64,000 nucleotides of DNA, from assembly GCA_015232315.1 (NCBI GenBank), contig JADFZZ010000002.1:124001-188000 (forward strand), written 5' to 3'. The notes below the pieces were generated by a model. That model saw only the letters and a program-made list of their open reading frames with translations. It made no database searches and had not been told where the DNA came from. A program made the translations under genes and the position numbers. This document shows, piece after piece, positions 52,937-61,969 of this stretch; positions within the stretch are counted from its first letter, which is position 1; every line of letters starts with the position of its first letter. The stretch is from SAR324 cluster bacterium (GTDB lineage Bacteria; SAR324; NAC60-12).

Positions 52937-54379
52937 ATGTCTATGCGAATTAATCATAACATTAGTTCAATCAATACCCAACGACAGTTGGAAAGCGTAA
53001 ATCGTGCGAGTGCACAAACTTTGGAGCATTTATCTTCAGGAATGAAAATCAACAAGGGGGCTGATGGTCCCGCACAGTTGGTTATTTCAGAAAATATGCG
53101 TGCCCAGATCGGTGGCTTGAATCAGGCGGTCGAGAACTCTGAAAATGGTATTTCCATGATTCAGACTGCGGAAGGCGCCTTGAATGAGGTGAACCGTCTG
53201 CTCACAGATGTTCGTCAATTGGCGATTCATGCTTCCAACGAAGGGGTCAATGACGAAAAAATGCTGCAAGCGGATCAGGCAGAGATTAAAAACGCACTGG
53301 AAACCATTGACCGGATTTCAGCCATGACACAGTTTGGCAGCAAACGTCTGCTGGATGGAAGTCGTGGTGCCAATGGTGTTGCCAATGGGGATGGACTTCA
53401 GTTTGTAGGTGCAGAACCCACAACAGGAACTTCTCCTGTCAGTGGCTATGAAGTCCGGATTTCACAGGTTGCGACCAAAAGCAATTTTGCGGGAAGTGCC
53501 GCCTTGACCCAGGAAGTTGTGGATGCCGGTGAGACTTTGACGGTTCGTGAGGGTGGAAAAACCGTCACTTTCACCACAAGAAAAGGTGAAAGTGTTGAGA
53601 CCACCATGAACGAATTCGCCCGAACCATTGAACAAGCTGGCCTCAAAGTTCGTATGAACCGGGGAGATGATAACATCATTCGTCTGGAACATACTGAATA
53701 TGGAAGTGAACACAGTTTTTCCGTATCCAGCTCGACTGCCGGCGTTTTGTCATCTGTTGCGAATGTGACAGAAGACTCTGTGGCAGGGCAGGATGTGAAA
53801 GGGACGATCAATGGTGAAGAAGGCACAGGTCGAGGTCAGATTTTGACTGGCAAAAGAGCCAATCCTACTACGGCGGGTTTATCCGTTCGTTTTACCGGTT
53901 CCACTCTTGCGGAACCGGGGGCTGTGGTTGGAACGGTTTCTGTTGCCCAGAATTCACTGGTCTTTCAGATTGGTGCCAATGAAAACCAGACTGTCGCTGT
54001 TTCACTCAAGAACATGGCCTCACGCGCACTGGCGGTTGGTGTGGATAATGACAGCGGTTTCAAGGCATTGGAGGATGTGGATGTGACAACTTTCAAGGGG
54101 GCTCAAAATGCGTTGCGACTGGTGGACAAAGCCATTGAAGAAACCAGTCAGACACGGGCCAAACTCGGAGCTTTCCAGAAAAACACCCTGCAAAGCAACT
54201 TGAATAACTTGAGGGTTACGTCTGAAAACTTGACGTCGGCGGAATCAACCATTCGTGATTCAGATATGGCCTCTGAAATGGCAAATTTCACACGAAACCA
54301 GATCATGATGCAGTCTGCGACTGCCATGCTGGCTCAAGCAAATCAGCAACCCCAGTCTGTGTTAAGACTGCTTCAGTAG
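52937..54379 (+). CDS. fliC: Flagellin (480 aa), near twin of the gene at 48863
   Basis: Complete D0/D1 regions: MSMRINHNISSINTQRQLES, LSSGMKINKGADGPAQLV, and AMLAQANQQPQSVLRLLQ. AAGGAGG precedes the ATG. The leader keeps the AATCAAGG-ATGATT sequence of the twin gene. Differences from the twin are scattered single residues; the central domain is equally long. The two copies are separated by 2.6 kb of mobile-element debris rather than being a simple tandem repeat. Confidence 0.96.
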   Translation: MSMRINHNISSINTQRQLESVNRASAQTLEHLSSGMKINKGADGPAQLVISENMRAQIGGLNQAVENSENGISMIQTAEGALNEVNRLLTDVRQLAIHASNEGVNDEKMLQADQAEIKNALETIDRISAMTQFGSKRLLDGSRGANGVANGDGLQFVGAEPTTGTSPVSGYEVRISQVATKSNFAGSAALTQEVVDAGETLTVREGGKTVTFTTRKGESVETTMNEFARTIEQAGLKVRMNRGDDNIIRLEHTEYGSEHSFSVSSSTAGVLSSVANVTEDSVAGQDVKGTINGEEGTGRGQILTGKRANPTTAGLSVRFTGSTLAEPGAVVGTVSVAQNSLVFQIGANENQTVAVSLKNMASRALAVGVDNDSGFKALEDVDVTTFKGAQNALRLVDKAIEETSQTRAKLGAFQKNTLQSNLNNLRVTSENLTSAESTIRDSDMASEMANFTRNQIMMQSATAMLAQANQQPQSVLRLLQ

Positions 54380-54731
54380 GTCCTCATGACATCACAGGTT
54401 TATGTGGAACAGTGATCTTCAGTTTGTTCTCTCAGTTCCGGTTATTCTTTTTTCGGATAATCATCTACCTGTTGTTTTGAGTCAAAGATGTGTCCCCTCA
54501 AAAATGGGGGGACCTGGGAGCATCACAATCAATGAATGTCATTCATTCTAAGTTGTTACCCTGACATTTTGGGGGTTGATCATATTTTCGTATACAAATT
54601 GTAGGGGGGAATCTGTGTGTTCACCCTGATCTTTAATCTGGTTCCTGACGTCTCGTCGGGAACCGTTCCATAAGGCACCAGAGGTGCCCTTCCAAGGCTC
54701 TTTGGCAAGCGCCGGAGGTGGGAATGGTTCA

Positions 54732-54882
54732 CAATGTCATCAACTTAAGTCTTCGCTGAAAAATTCCCCTATACAAAGGGGGCATGGGGGATTTAACGCT
54801 CAGAATTACATCACCCCTAACCCCCTTGAACCAAGGGGGAATTGGTGCCGGTACCTTCAGCGGGCTTAAGTTGATGATATTG
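54732..54882. repeat. Family C element, copy 2 (best preserved)
   Basis: A 151-bp element with inverted ends CAATGTCATCAACTTAAG and CTTAAGTTGATGATATTG, extended inwards by TCGCTGA and TCAGCG. The flanks share ATGGTTC (54724-54730 and 54885-54891), a likely target duplication with one changed position. It has no coding capacity. Confidence 0.85.
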
Positions 54883-55145
54883 GGATGGTTCCCCGGCAGA
54901 GGTAGGGAACCAGAAAAATGGTTAAAATTTAGCGTCGGATGCTTATACGCCCGATCAAAAGTTTTCCTGCTGTAAATAATTTGGTGATGAAATCCTGTGG
55001 CTCGCCACGATGTCATCCCCGTGAAAACGGGGATCCAGGAGCGCGCCGACCGTGCGAGGGCTTGAAGCGGTTGCCGTCACTGGAAAATTCACAGCAAAAA
55101 AGTTTTTTAACATAAATAGAGGTGACTCTGGAGTTGGGTTTCAGT

Positions 55146-55218
55146 GTCATTCCGGGCTTGCCCACGAATCCAGTGGCTTGCAAAGTTTTCTGGTTGCCGG
55201 ATCGAGGTCAGCATGACC
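55146..55218. repeat. CCGGAATCC-type dyad repeat, copy 3
   Basis: GTCATTCCGGGCTTGCCCAC, ATCCAGTGGCTTGCAAAG and GCCGGATCGAGGTCAGCATGA; diverged at one arm. Confidence 0.5.
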
Positions 55219-55348
55219 AAGTCATTGAAATAACAGTTCATCATAGGATGAAATCAAGAAAATTACAGGATACTGCCTGGATCATTCAATATGCGGTCAC
55301 ATGGATTATTTCAGTGTGACTACATATTAAATGCCTGAGGTGAGACCA

Positions 55349-55732
55349 ATGGACATCAAAAAATGGACAGAATGGGTGAGTGCCCTGAAATCTCAAATAT
55401 ACGCGTTAACTCTTGCGGCGAAAGACCCGGAAACGCCATTGCTGTCAAAAATATTGATCATGAGTGTGGTGGCATATGCCCTGAGTCCAATTGATCTTAT
55501 CCCGGATTTTATTCCGATTCTGGGTTATCTGGATGATTTAATTTTATTGCCGTTGGGAATTGTGCTGGCCATAAAACTCATTCCAGATGAAGTATGGAAA
55601 AGATGTTGTGATCAGGCAAAATTTAAAACAGAAACGTTAAAACACAGTCGGATTGCAGGATTTTTAATCGTATGTGTCTGGATTATCGGCGTCGTATGGA
55701 GTGTCCGGTTTGTGTTGGATCGGATGTTGTGA
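55349..55732 (+). CDS. YkvA-like DUF1232 membrane protein
   Basis: An ATG at 55331 is in frame, but the ATG at 55349 (MDIKKWTEW) follows GAGGTGAGA and is preferred. The product of about 127 residues has the DUF1232 core: LSKILIMSVVAYALSPIDLI, PDFIPILGYLDDLILLPLG and IKLIPDEVWKRC. The Asp-x-Ile-Pro-Asp and Leu-Asp-Asp acids are conserved. A third membrane segment (IVCVWIIGVVWSVRFVL) ends the protein. Function of the family is unknown. It is an isolated gene amid repeats in the flagellin region and may have arrived by chance. Confidence 0.85.
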   Translation: MDIKKWTEWVSALKSQIYALTLAAKDPETPLLSKILIMSVVAYALSPIDLIPDFIPILGYLDDLILLPLGIVLAIKLIPDEVWKRCCDQAKFKTETLKHSRIAGFLIVCVWIIGVVWSVRFVLDRML

Positions 55733-55791
55733 CTTTGTGTTGATCCGCTGCGCAAAAATTTTTTTAGGCGAATCAGGAGTTGAAATAGCGT

Positions 55792-55846
55792 GCCATTCCG
55801 GGGTTGTCCCGGAATCCAGAGGCATGCCGGGATTTACTGGATGACG
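55792..55846. repeat. CCGGAATCC dyad repeat, copy 4
   Basis: CCATTCCGGGGTTGTCCCGG then AATCCAGAGGCATGC and TTTACTGGATGACGA; one end is cut by the family A element that follows. Confidence 0.5.
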
Positions 55847-55849
55847 AAC

Positions 55850-56030
55850 TAAGGGTCCATAAAGAAATAACCGGTACATAGTCGGGTGTGATGTTCGCGG
55901 TTTGTCATTCCGGGCAAAGACCCGGAATCCAGTGGCATCGACGCTTTGTGGTTTCTGGATACCGGATCAAGTCCGGTATGACACGGTGCAGAAAAAGAAA
56001 AGTGTACCATTTATTTCTTGGCGGCCCCTA
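55850..56030. repeat. Family A element, copy 3
   Basis: A 181-bp uninterrupted copy with ends TAAGGGTCCATAAAGAAATA and TTTATTTCTTGGCGGCCCCTA. The site AAGAAAAGTGTACC, which is split by the family B element in copy 2, is intact here. It abuts a family D element. Confidence 0.85.
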
Positions 56031-56199
56031 AGGAACGGCAAAAGAATAAGTTGTAAAAGTTTGCTCGTGCCCTACCCGTGGGGCACGTTATCCATCAGGC
56101 GAAGCAGAGCTTCGCACCCACCGGAGGTGGGTCATGGAACGGTTACGAACGTCCCGTTCGTAACAAGAAAGTTTTCCATGTTATTTTTTGAATGTTCCT
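56031..56199. repeat. Family D element, complete copy
   Basis: A 169-bp element with ends AGGAACGGCAAAAGAATAAG and TTATTTTTTGAATGTTCCT. Interior dyads are GCGAAGCAGAGCTTCGC, CCCACCGGAGGTGGG and GTTACGAACG...CGTTCGTAAC. The left part is shared with 47824 and, inverted, 50690. Confidence 0.75.
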
Positions 56200-56239
56200 A
56201 AAAATTTATGCTCGGGTACATCCTGTGGTTTTCTTCTTT

Positions 56240-56320
56240 GTCATTCCGGGCAAAGAGCCGAAATCCAGAGGCACGCAACGGTTGGTGGAATCTGGATGCA
56301 GGCTCAAGTTGTGTGTTACA
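56240..56320. repeat. CCGGAATCC-type dyad repeat, copy 5
   Basis: GTCATTCCGGGCAAAGAGCC, AAATCCAGAGGCACGCAACG and TCTGGATGCAGGCTCAAG; a diverged member resembling the interior of family A. Confidence 0.5.
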
Positions 56321-56982
56321 AGTGGCTGAAATAACAAGTCATCGCCTCACAAACATGAGAAAAATAGATGACAAAAAATATAGGATTCACCCGTGGAAAG
56401 TAGATCGACGGACAAGAGTTTTGTAGTCTGGAAAATAATTTGTCGGGGTGCTCACAATTCTCGATTCATGGAGAATTGTATGAGGCAATCCGGTGGAAGG
56501 TTTTCCATAGCGCGGAAAGACCGTGTTCAGGTGTGATGTAATCCTCCATTCATAACAGGGGGATACTGAATCAGAGACGGGATTTCCTTATCTTGGCAGG
56601 TCCGGCGTTGAGCCGGAGGTGTCAGGAATTTACCCGCAACTCAGGATGAACGGGGTATAGTTTCATGAAAATAACCTTTTTATCGTGAATTGGGGCATCA
56701 GTTTCTGGAAAGTTATCAGGACGGGATCTTTATTCCAGGAGTGGAATGTCATTCCGATAATCCTGTTTTCCAGAATATTCTGATAGTTCGTAATTCCTGA
56801 TTGGAGAACGGATCAATGCTGATTGTTTACAGCAGGGACGCGGTATCCGGCAGGGAGTGAAGTTGTTACAAGGAAAATGCGCTTTTTATGGTGAAATGCG
56901 CAGTAACATTTGTCTGGCTCACTATGGAAGTGTGCTAAGAATTCCAAGAGGTATGAGCCATATTTAACACAGGGAGGTAGCC

Positions 56983-58440
56983 ATGGGGTTACGAATCAAC
57001 ACTAATATTGATGCGTTGAAATCGCATCGGTTTTTAACGAATAATGATACAAAACTCAGTAAATCACTGGAACAGTTGTCATCTGGACTGAAAATCAATT
57101 CAGCGGCGGATGGTCCTGCGTCATTGGTGATTTCGGAAAATATGCGTGCCCAGATCAGTGGTCTGGATCAGGCCATCAGCAATAACGAGTCGGCGGTGTC
57201 GCTGGTGCAGACGGCTGAAGGCGCTCTCACAGAAGTGAGCCGCTTGTTGATTGATGTCCGTCAGCGTGCTGTTCACGCGGCGAACGAAGGCATCAATGAC
57301 AATGCCATGCTCGATGCGGATCAGTCTGAAATTGAACAGGCCCTGGCCGCTGTCGACCGGATTGCTCAAACGACCCAGTTCGGACAGAAAAAACTGTTGG
57401 ATGGCAGCAAATCCGCACGGGGAAACGCGACTGGAACCGGTCTGGAATTTGTGTCAGCCAATACGGCGACACAGGATTCTGGTGATGATGGTTTTGAGGT
57501 GAAAGTGTCACAACTTGCCTCACAAGCCACATTCACCAGCGGTATTCTGAATAATGATCTGATTCAGTCCGGTGAAACTCTGACGGTTCGGGAAGGTGGG
57601 AAAGTGGCAACTTATACCACCAACAAAACTGACACCGTTCAGGGGGCTATCGGGGCGTTTGCCGCCGCGGCCAAAAGATCAGGATTGGATGTGAAGATTG
57701 AAGCCAATGATGATGGCAGCATGAGCATCACCCACCTGAATTATGGAAGTGAAAATAACTTTCAGGTTCAGAGTTCTTCTGCGGGAGTCCTCAGTCAGGC
57801 CGCAAATCAGGAACTCAATGTGGATAATGGTCTGGATATCAAAGGCACGATCAATGGTGAAAGTGCGGAAGGACGGGGGCAGATTCTGATGGGACGGCGT
57901 GGAAATTCAATCACGGATGGTCTGTCTGTCAGGTATGTGGGCAACCCTGAACTTCCGGTTGATGCCAATGAAGGAACGGTGGTTGGAAAAGTCAATGTGA
58001 AGCAAAACGCGTTGAAATTTCAGGTTGGTGCCAATCGGGGGCAGTTGGTTTCGGTAAACTTGCTGGATACCAGTTCCACGCAGATGGCTCGAGGGGTACG
58101 TAATGAAAGCGGGTTCAATGCCTTGGCTGATATTGATGTGAGATCCTCCCAGGGAGCTCAGGATGCGATTCTTCTGGTGGATAAATCCATTGAGGAACTG
58201 GCCTCGAATCGTGGCGCACTTGGAGCGTTCCAGCGTAATACTCTGGAAAGTAACCTGTCCAGCTTGCGTGTGGCCTCTGAGAACCTGGCTGCTGCTGAAT
58301 CAAGTATCAGGGATGTGGATATGGCAGAGGAATTGACCGCCTTTACCAAAAACCAGATCCTGACTCAGTCTGCGACAGCTCAATTAGCTCAGGCCAATGC
58401 AATACCGCAGAATGTTCTCCGGTTGATTGAGAGATCATAA
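56983..58440 (+). CDS. fliC: Flagellin (485 aa)
   Basis: Conserved ends: MGLRINTNIDALKSHRFLTN, LEQLSSGLKINSAADGPASLV and the C-terminal AQLAQANAIPQNVLRLIERS. The central domain carries DIKGTINGESAEGRGQILMG. It is clearly diverged from the twin pair and from the 591-aa flagellin. GGGAGG provides the ribosome site. The next flagellin follows after 118 bp without a terminator, so both are probably one transcript. Confidence 0.96.
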   Translation: MGLRINTNIDALKSHRFLTNNDTKLSKSLEQLSSGLKINSAADGPASLVISENMRAQISGLDQAISNNESAVSLVQTAEGALTEVSRLLIDVRQRAVHAANEGINDNAMLDADQSEIEQALAAVDRIAQTTQFGQKKLLDGSKSARGNATGTGLEFVSANTATQDSGDDGFEVKVSQLASQATFTSGILNNDLIQSGETLTVREGGKVATYTTNKTDTVQGAIGAFAAAAKRSGLDVKIEANDDGSMSITHLNYGSENNFQVQSSSAGVLSQAANQELNVDNGLDIKGTINGESAEGRGQILMGRRGNSITDGLSVRYVGNPELPVDANEGTVVGKVNVKQNALKFQVGANRGQLVSVNLLDTSSTQMARGVRNESGFNALADIDVRSSQGAQDAILLVDKSIEELASNRGALGAFQRNTLESNLSSLRVASENLAAAESSIRDVDMAEELTAFTKNQILTQSATAQLAQANAIPQNVLRLIERS

Positions 58441-58558
58441 GCCGAATATTTCAGGAATTTTTTCAGGAAGATATTCAATGATTCTATCCGAATATTGTTT
58501 TCTGAGAGTTTCCTGATACGGGATTTCGGTAATAATTTTAGACAGAGAAGGGGGTGTT

Positions 58559-59989
58559 ATGACACTTAGTATCAAATCAAGCCCGGCCTCTGTCAACTCT
58601 TTACGCCACCTATCCAAAGCACAGTTCGCTTTGAGCAAATCGCTGGAACGGTTGTCGTCCGGAGAACGGATCAATCGTGGTGCGGATGATCCGGCAGGAT
58701 TGATTATTTCAGAAAATTTAAGGTCTCAGATAGCGGGCCTGGAACAGGCGATTGAAAACTCGGAGTTTTCGGTTTCAATGGTTCAAACCGCGGAAGGAGC
58801 CCTGACTGAAGTGAACAACCTGCTGATTGAAGCCCGTCAGCTTTCGGTGGCTGCAGCCAATGAAGGGGCAAATGATCTGAACTCATTATTGGCAATACAA
58901 TCACAGTTGGACAATGCGTTAAAGAGTATTGACAGAGTGTCTTCATATACTCAGTTTGGAAATAAAAAATTGCTGGACGGGAGCCATGGAATCTCAGGGG
59001 TGTCGAATAATGAAAACCTGCATTTCATTTCTGCGACCGCCAATACACGCAGTTCTCCTGTTCAGGGGTACAGTGTGAAGGTGACACAGGCTCCAACCAG
59101 AGCCATGTTTGCCGGTGAATTGAATGATGATATGATCAAGGATCTCAATTTGTCGGTCAGTGAAGGAAAAAACGCAATTACGGTTCGTGCCACCGCTAAT
59201 GAAAAGGCTTCCACGTTAGCTTCCAGGTTGCAGGAAGAGGTGAAACAGGCTGGACTTAATCTGGACGTTTCTTATGATGCGGAAACAAAACAATTGCGTA
59301 TCGAACACAACGACTATGGTTCCAATGCGTCATTCAAGATCAACACTTCCAAAGGTGGGGTTCTCGGGATTGGTGCTGCTGGAGAAATGGAGGTCAACAA
59401 CGGAAAGGATATTCAAGGCTCAATCGGTGGTGAAAACGCCGTGGGGCATGGAAATATTCTTTCCGGTACTCTTGGAAACAGGAATACGGATGGGTTGGCT
59501 GTTCAGGTTACCAATCCTGTAGTGGGTGAGGTTGGAAGTGTCAGTGTGGTGCAAAACGCGCTGGTGTTTCAGATTGGTGGAAACGCCGGTCAGAGGGTCA
59601 GTGTGACTTTGGAGAATACCAACACGTCAGCGTTGGCTAAAAATGTGGAAAATGAAAGCGGATTCAAAAATTTATCCGAACTCAATGTTACCACAGCCCA
59701 GGGAGCACAGGATGCTATCCATATGCTGGATAAGGCGATCAACCAGATTTCCGCAACTCGTGGGAAATTGGGATCGTTCCAGAAGAACACCCTGGAGAGC
59801 AACATTGCGACTCTCCAGGTCACCGCAGAAAACCTGATTGCGGCGGAATCGAGTATCCGTGATACCGATGTTGCGTATGAACTGGCAGAATTTACCAAAA
59901 ATAAAATTCTGACAGAAACGTCATCAGCGTCTCTGGCTCAGGCTGGAGATCTTCATCGGAACTCTATTCTGAAGCTGATTCGGGAATAA
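58559..59989 (+). CDS. fliC: Flagellin (476 aa), most diverged of the five
   Basis: D0/D1 ends are present but altered: MTLSIKSSPASVNSLRHLSK replaces the usual INxN start; LERLSSGERINRGADDPAGLI and the C-terminal ASLAQAGDLHRNSILKLIRE follow. ADDPAG is the form seen in flagellins of many bacteria, while the other four here have ADGPA or SDGPA. The central domain keeps DIQGSIGGENAVGHGNILSG. A terminator follows at once. It may be a minor filament component or form a different filament section. Confidence 0.93.
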   Translation: MTLSIKSSPASVNSLRHLSKAQFALSKSLERLSSGERINRGADDPAGLIISENLRSQIAGLEQAIENSEFSVSMVQTAEGALTEVNNLLIEARQLSVAAANEGANDLNSLLAIQSQLDNALKSIDRVSSYTQFGNKKLLDGSHGISGVSNNENLHFISATANTRSSPVQGYSVKVTQAPTRAMFAGELNDDMIKDLNLSVSEGKNAITVRATANEKASTLASRLQEEVKQAGLNLDVSYDAETKQLRIEHNDYGSNASFKINTSKGGVLGIGAAGEMEVNNGKDIQGSIGGENAVGHGNILSGTLGNRNTDGLAVQVTNPVVGEVGSVSVVQNALVFQIGGNAGQRVSVTLENTNTSALAKNVENESGFKNLSELNVTTAQGAQDAIHMLDKAINQISATRGKLGSFQKNTLESNIATLQVTAENLIAAESSIRDTDVAYELAEFTKNKILTETSSASLAQAGDLHRNSILKLIRE

Positions 59990-59998
59990 GTCATCGAA

Positions 59999-60027
59999 AA
60001 CCTGGTTCTGCGGAGCCGGGTTTTTTT
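59999..60027 (+). terminator. Terminator after the last flagellin gene
   Basis: AACCTGGTTC and GAGCCGGGTT pair with two G-U pairs around TGCG and are followed by seven T, 10 bp after the stop. Confidence 0.88.
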
Positions 60028-60049
60028 CTGTTTGAACAGGAAATTCCTG

Positions 60050-60072
60050 CCTTGAACATGCTTTGTTCAAGG
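60050..60072. terminator. Hairpin upstream of mnmE
   Basis: CCTTGAACA and TGTTCAAGG form a perfect 9-bp stem with a five-base loop. No T run follows. A second dyad, GACGCACGATCGCGCGTC (60123-60140), stands between it and mnmE. Confidence 0.5.
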
Positions 60073-60170
60073 CTGTTGAACACTAGAATTTCAGAATAAC
60101 CATGAAACATGGAGTTCGTAGAGACGCACGATCGCGCGTCATGCCATGAATCAAACATTTGAAACACGCC

Positions 60171-61550
60171 ATGCGACTTGATGATACCATTGCTACCATT
60201 TCTACTGCGCTTGCGCCTTCGGGCATCGGTGTTGTCCGTGTTAGTGGCATGCAGGCGGTGGCTTGCGTCAGGCCCTTGTTTCAGCCGGATAAAAAGAGCT
60301 TCAACTGGGATCATGCAGAGTCTCACAAATTGTATCATGGCTGGCTGTTTGATGGTGAGATTCCTTTGGATGAAGTGCTGGTTGTGTTGATGCGGGCTCC
60401 TCATTCTTACACGACAGAGGACCTGATTGAAATACAGTGCCATGGCAGTATTGTTGTTCTTGAAACCTTGTTGAAATTACTGATGCGCCATGGCGCACGT
60501 CTGGCTCAACCGGGGGAGTTCACCCAGCGTGCGTTTATCCACGGACGACTTGATTTGACACGGGTTGAGGCCATTTCAGATTTGATTCATGCCAGATCCA
60601 GTGTTTCCATGCAGATTGCGGTCAATCAGTTGCGTGGAAAATTGTTTCAGAAAATTGAGGCTTTGCGGGAAATCGTGGCGGCATTGACCGCATTGGTCAA
60701 TGCCCGGATTGATTTTTCAGAGGAAGAAGAGGAATTCACAGATCGGGAACACTGTCTCATTCAGGTTGCGCACATTCAGGATTCCTTGAAAGAAATGCTC
60801 CGAACCGCAGAGCAGGGAAAATTGCTGCGTTCCGGGATTGGGGTGGCACTGATTGGCCGACCGAATGTGGGAAAATCAAGTTTACTCAATTGTCTGTTGA
60901 AAGAAGAACGGGCGATTGTCACCGATATTCCCGGTACAACACGGGATGTCATTGAGGAAGCCGTCCAGATTCAGGGAGTGCTGGTTCGTTTGATTGACAC
61001 CGCCGGGATCCGGCAGACAGATAATGAAGTGGAACGTGAAGGAATCCGTCGAAGTCATGACGCGCGTTCTCTGGCTGATGTGGTGTTGCTGTTGCTCGAT
61101 GCCGCATCCCCCTTGACCGTGGAGGATCGTGGATTGCTGGAAATCGCTTCCCCTGAAAACACACTGGTTCTACTCAACAAAGGAGATCTGGTTCAATATA
61201 AAAAACCGGACTGGCTCCATGAAATATCACAATTTCCTCATTTGATGATGTCAACTCGATCGAAAGAGGATATTCAGAAACTTGAAAATTTTCTGATAAC
61301 CTCTGTGTTGAGAGGTGTCAGTGACCATCAGGAACAGGTGATGATCACCAATCTGCGTCAGCAACAGGCGGCACAGAAAGCTCTTGAGGCAATAAGGTGG
61401 GCTGAAAAAGACCTGTTGGAACAGGCGGGTGAAGAATGTGTCGCAGTGGATCTTGACCGTTGCTTGAAAGCGTTGGGTGAAATTGTGGGTGAAACCACGG
61501 TGGATGATTTGCTGGACCGGATTTTTTCGGAGTTTTGTATTGGGAAATAA
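60171..61550 (+). CDS. mnmE: MnmE (TrmE), tRNA-modifying GTPase
   Basis: The frame opens at a TTG at 60159; the ATG at 60171 gives the usual start (MRLDDTIATISTALAPSGIG). The tetrahydrofolate-binding N-domain (HGSIVVLETLLKLL, GEFTQRAFIHGRLDLTRVEAI) is followed by the G domain: GRPNVGKSSLLN, DIPGTTRD, DTAGIR and the NKGD motif (LLNKGDL). The C-terminal CIGK motif is present. With MnmG it adds the 5-carboxymethylaminomethyl group at U34. The stop overlaps the start region of the next gene. Confidence 0.96.
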   Translation: MRLDDTIATISTALAPSGIGVVRVSGMQAVACVRPLFQPDKKSFNWDHAESHKLYHGWLFDGEIPLDEVLVVLMRAPHSYTTEDLIEIQCHGSIVVLETLLKLLMRHGARLAQPGEFTQRAFIHGRLDLTRVEAISDLIHARSSVSMQIAVNQLRGKLFQKIEALREIVAALTALVNARIDFSEEEEEFTDREHCLIQVAHIQDSLKEMLRTAEQGKLLRSGIGVALIGRPNVGKSSLLNCLLKEERAIVTDIPGTTRDVIEEAVQIQGVLVRLIDTAGIRQTDNEVEREGIRRSHDARSLADVVLLLLDAASPLTVEDRGLLEIASPENTLVLLNKGDLVQYKKPDWLHEISQFPHLMMSTRSKEDIQKLENFLITSVLRGVSDHQEQVMITNLRQQQAAQKALEAIRWAEKDLLEQAGEECVAVDLDRCLKALGEIVGETTVDDLLDRIFSEFCIGK

Positions 61551-61554
61551 CAAG

Positions 61555-61944
61555 TTGTCAGAAGATGATCTGATTCTGATTCTTAAAAAAAAGTTGTCGA
61601 TTCTCCATGAGTGGCTCCAGCTTTCACAGCGACAGTTGGTCACAATCGAAGATATGGATGCGTTGTTGTTGCAGAAAGATCAGTGCCTGGAGGCGCTGAT
61701 ACGTGTCGATGGTCTGACAGAAACCTGGCAGAAACAAAATCCGCGTACCTGGAATGAAAAGGAAGTTCAGCTTCAGGATCAGATACGCCAGAAACTTCAG
61801 GAAATTCTTGATTCAGAACAGGCGACTGAGGAAAAACTGATGCTGGAACGAGGCCAGTTGAGTCTGGAATTGAAGCAACTGAGAGAGCAGTCATCATTAA
61901 AAAATTACCTCAATTCCGCCAAAAAAGTGCCTCGCAGAAAATAA
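61555..61944 (+). CDS. FlgN-like coiled-coil protein, probable flagellar export chaperone
   Basis: The frame extends into mnmE. The most likely starts are TTG codons at 61540 or 61555; I give the latter (SEDDLILILKKKLSIL), just after the mnmE stop. The product of about 130 residues is all helix: LHEWLQLSQRQLV, DALLLQKDQCLEALI, VQLQDQIRQKLQEIL and a tail with KNYLNSAKK. The pattern of two long helices and a short third is that of FlgN/FliT-type chaperones, and flaG follows. Assignment rests on pattern and context, not on a diagnostic motif. Confidence 0.55.
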   Translation: MSEDDLILILKKKLSILHEWLQLSQRQLVTIEDMDALLLQKDQCLEALIRVDGLTETWQKQNPRTWNEKEVQLQDQIRQKLQEILDSEQATEEKLMLERGQLSLELKQLREQSSLKNYLNSAKKVPRRK

Positions 61945-61969
61945 TGTTTTTTTGATTTGAAGAGGAATA

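Larger units (their letters stand above)
54380..55348. other. Intergenic region with family C element and dyad repeats
   Basis: Holds a GTCCCC...GGGGAC hairpin (54492-54512), a GTAGGGGGGAAT segment also found reversed near 51285, family C copy 2 (54732-54882), a CCCCGTGAAAACGGGGATCC dyad near 55018 and a CCGGAATCC-type dyad (55146-55218). No gene is seen. Confidence 0.65.
55733..56982. other. 1.25-kb intergenic region with families A and D
   Basis: Holds a dyad repeat (55792-55846), family A copy 3 (55850-56030), family D copy 2 directly abutting it (56031-56199) and another dyad repeat (56240-56320). From about 56330 to 56980 I see no element and no credible gene; a weak sigma-28-like minus-10 word (TCCGATAA, 56753-56760) lacks a good TAAA partner. 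Confidence 0.65.

Noticed and set aside
55902-56426. Open frames of 99 and 72 residues beginning MSFRAKTRN or similar
   Set aside because: They are translations of the GTCATTCCGGGC dyad repeat and of a family D element, not genes.
56753-56760. Possible sigma-28 minus-10 word TCCGATAA before the flagellin at 56983
   Set aside because: There is no TAAA at 15 bp upstream and it lies 220 bp from the gene; kept only as a weak hint.
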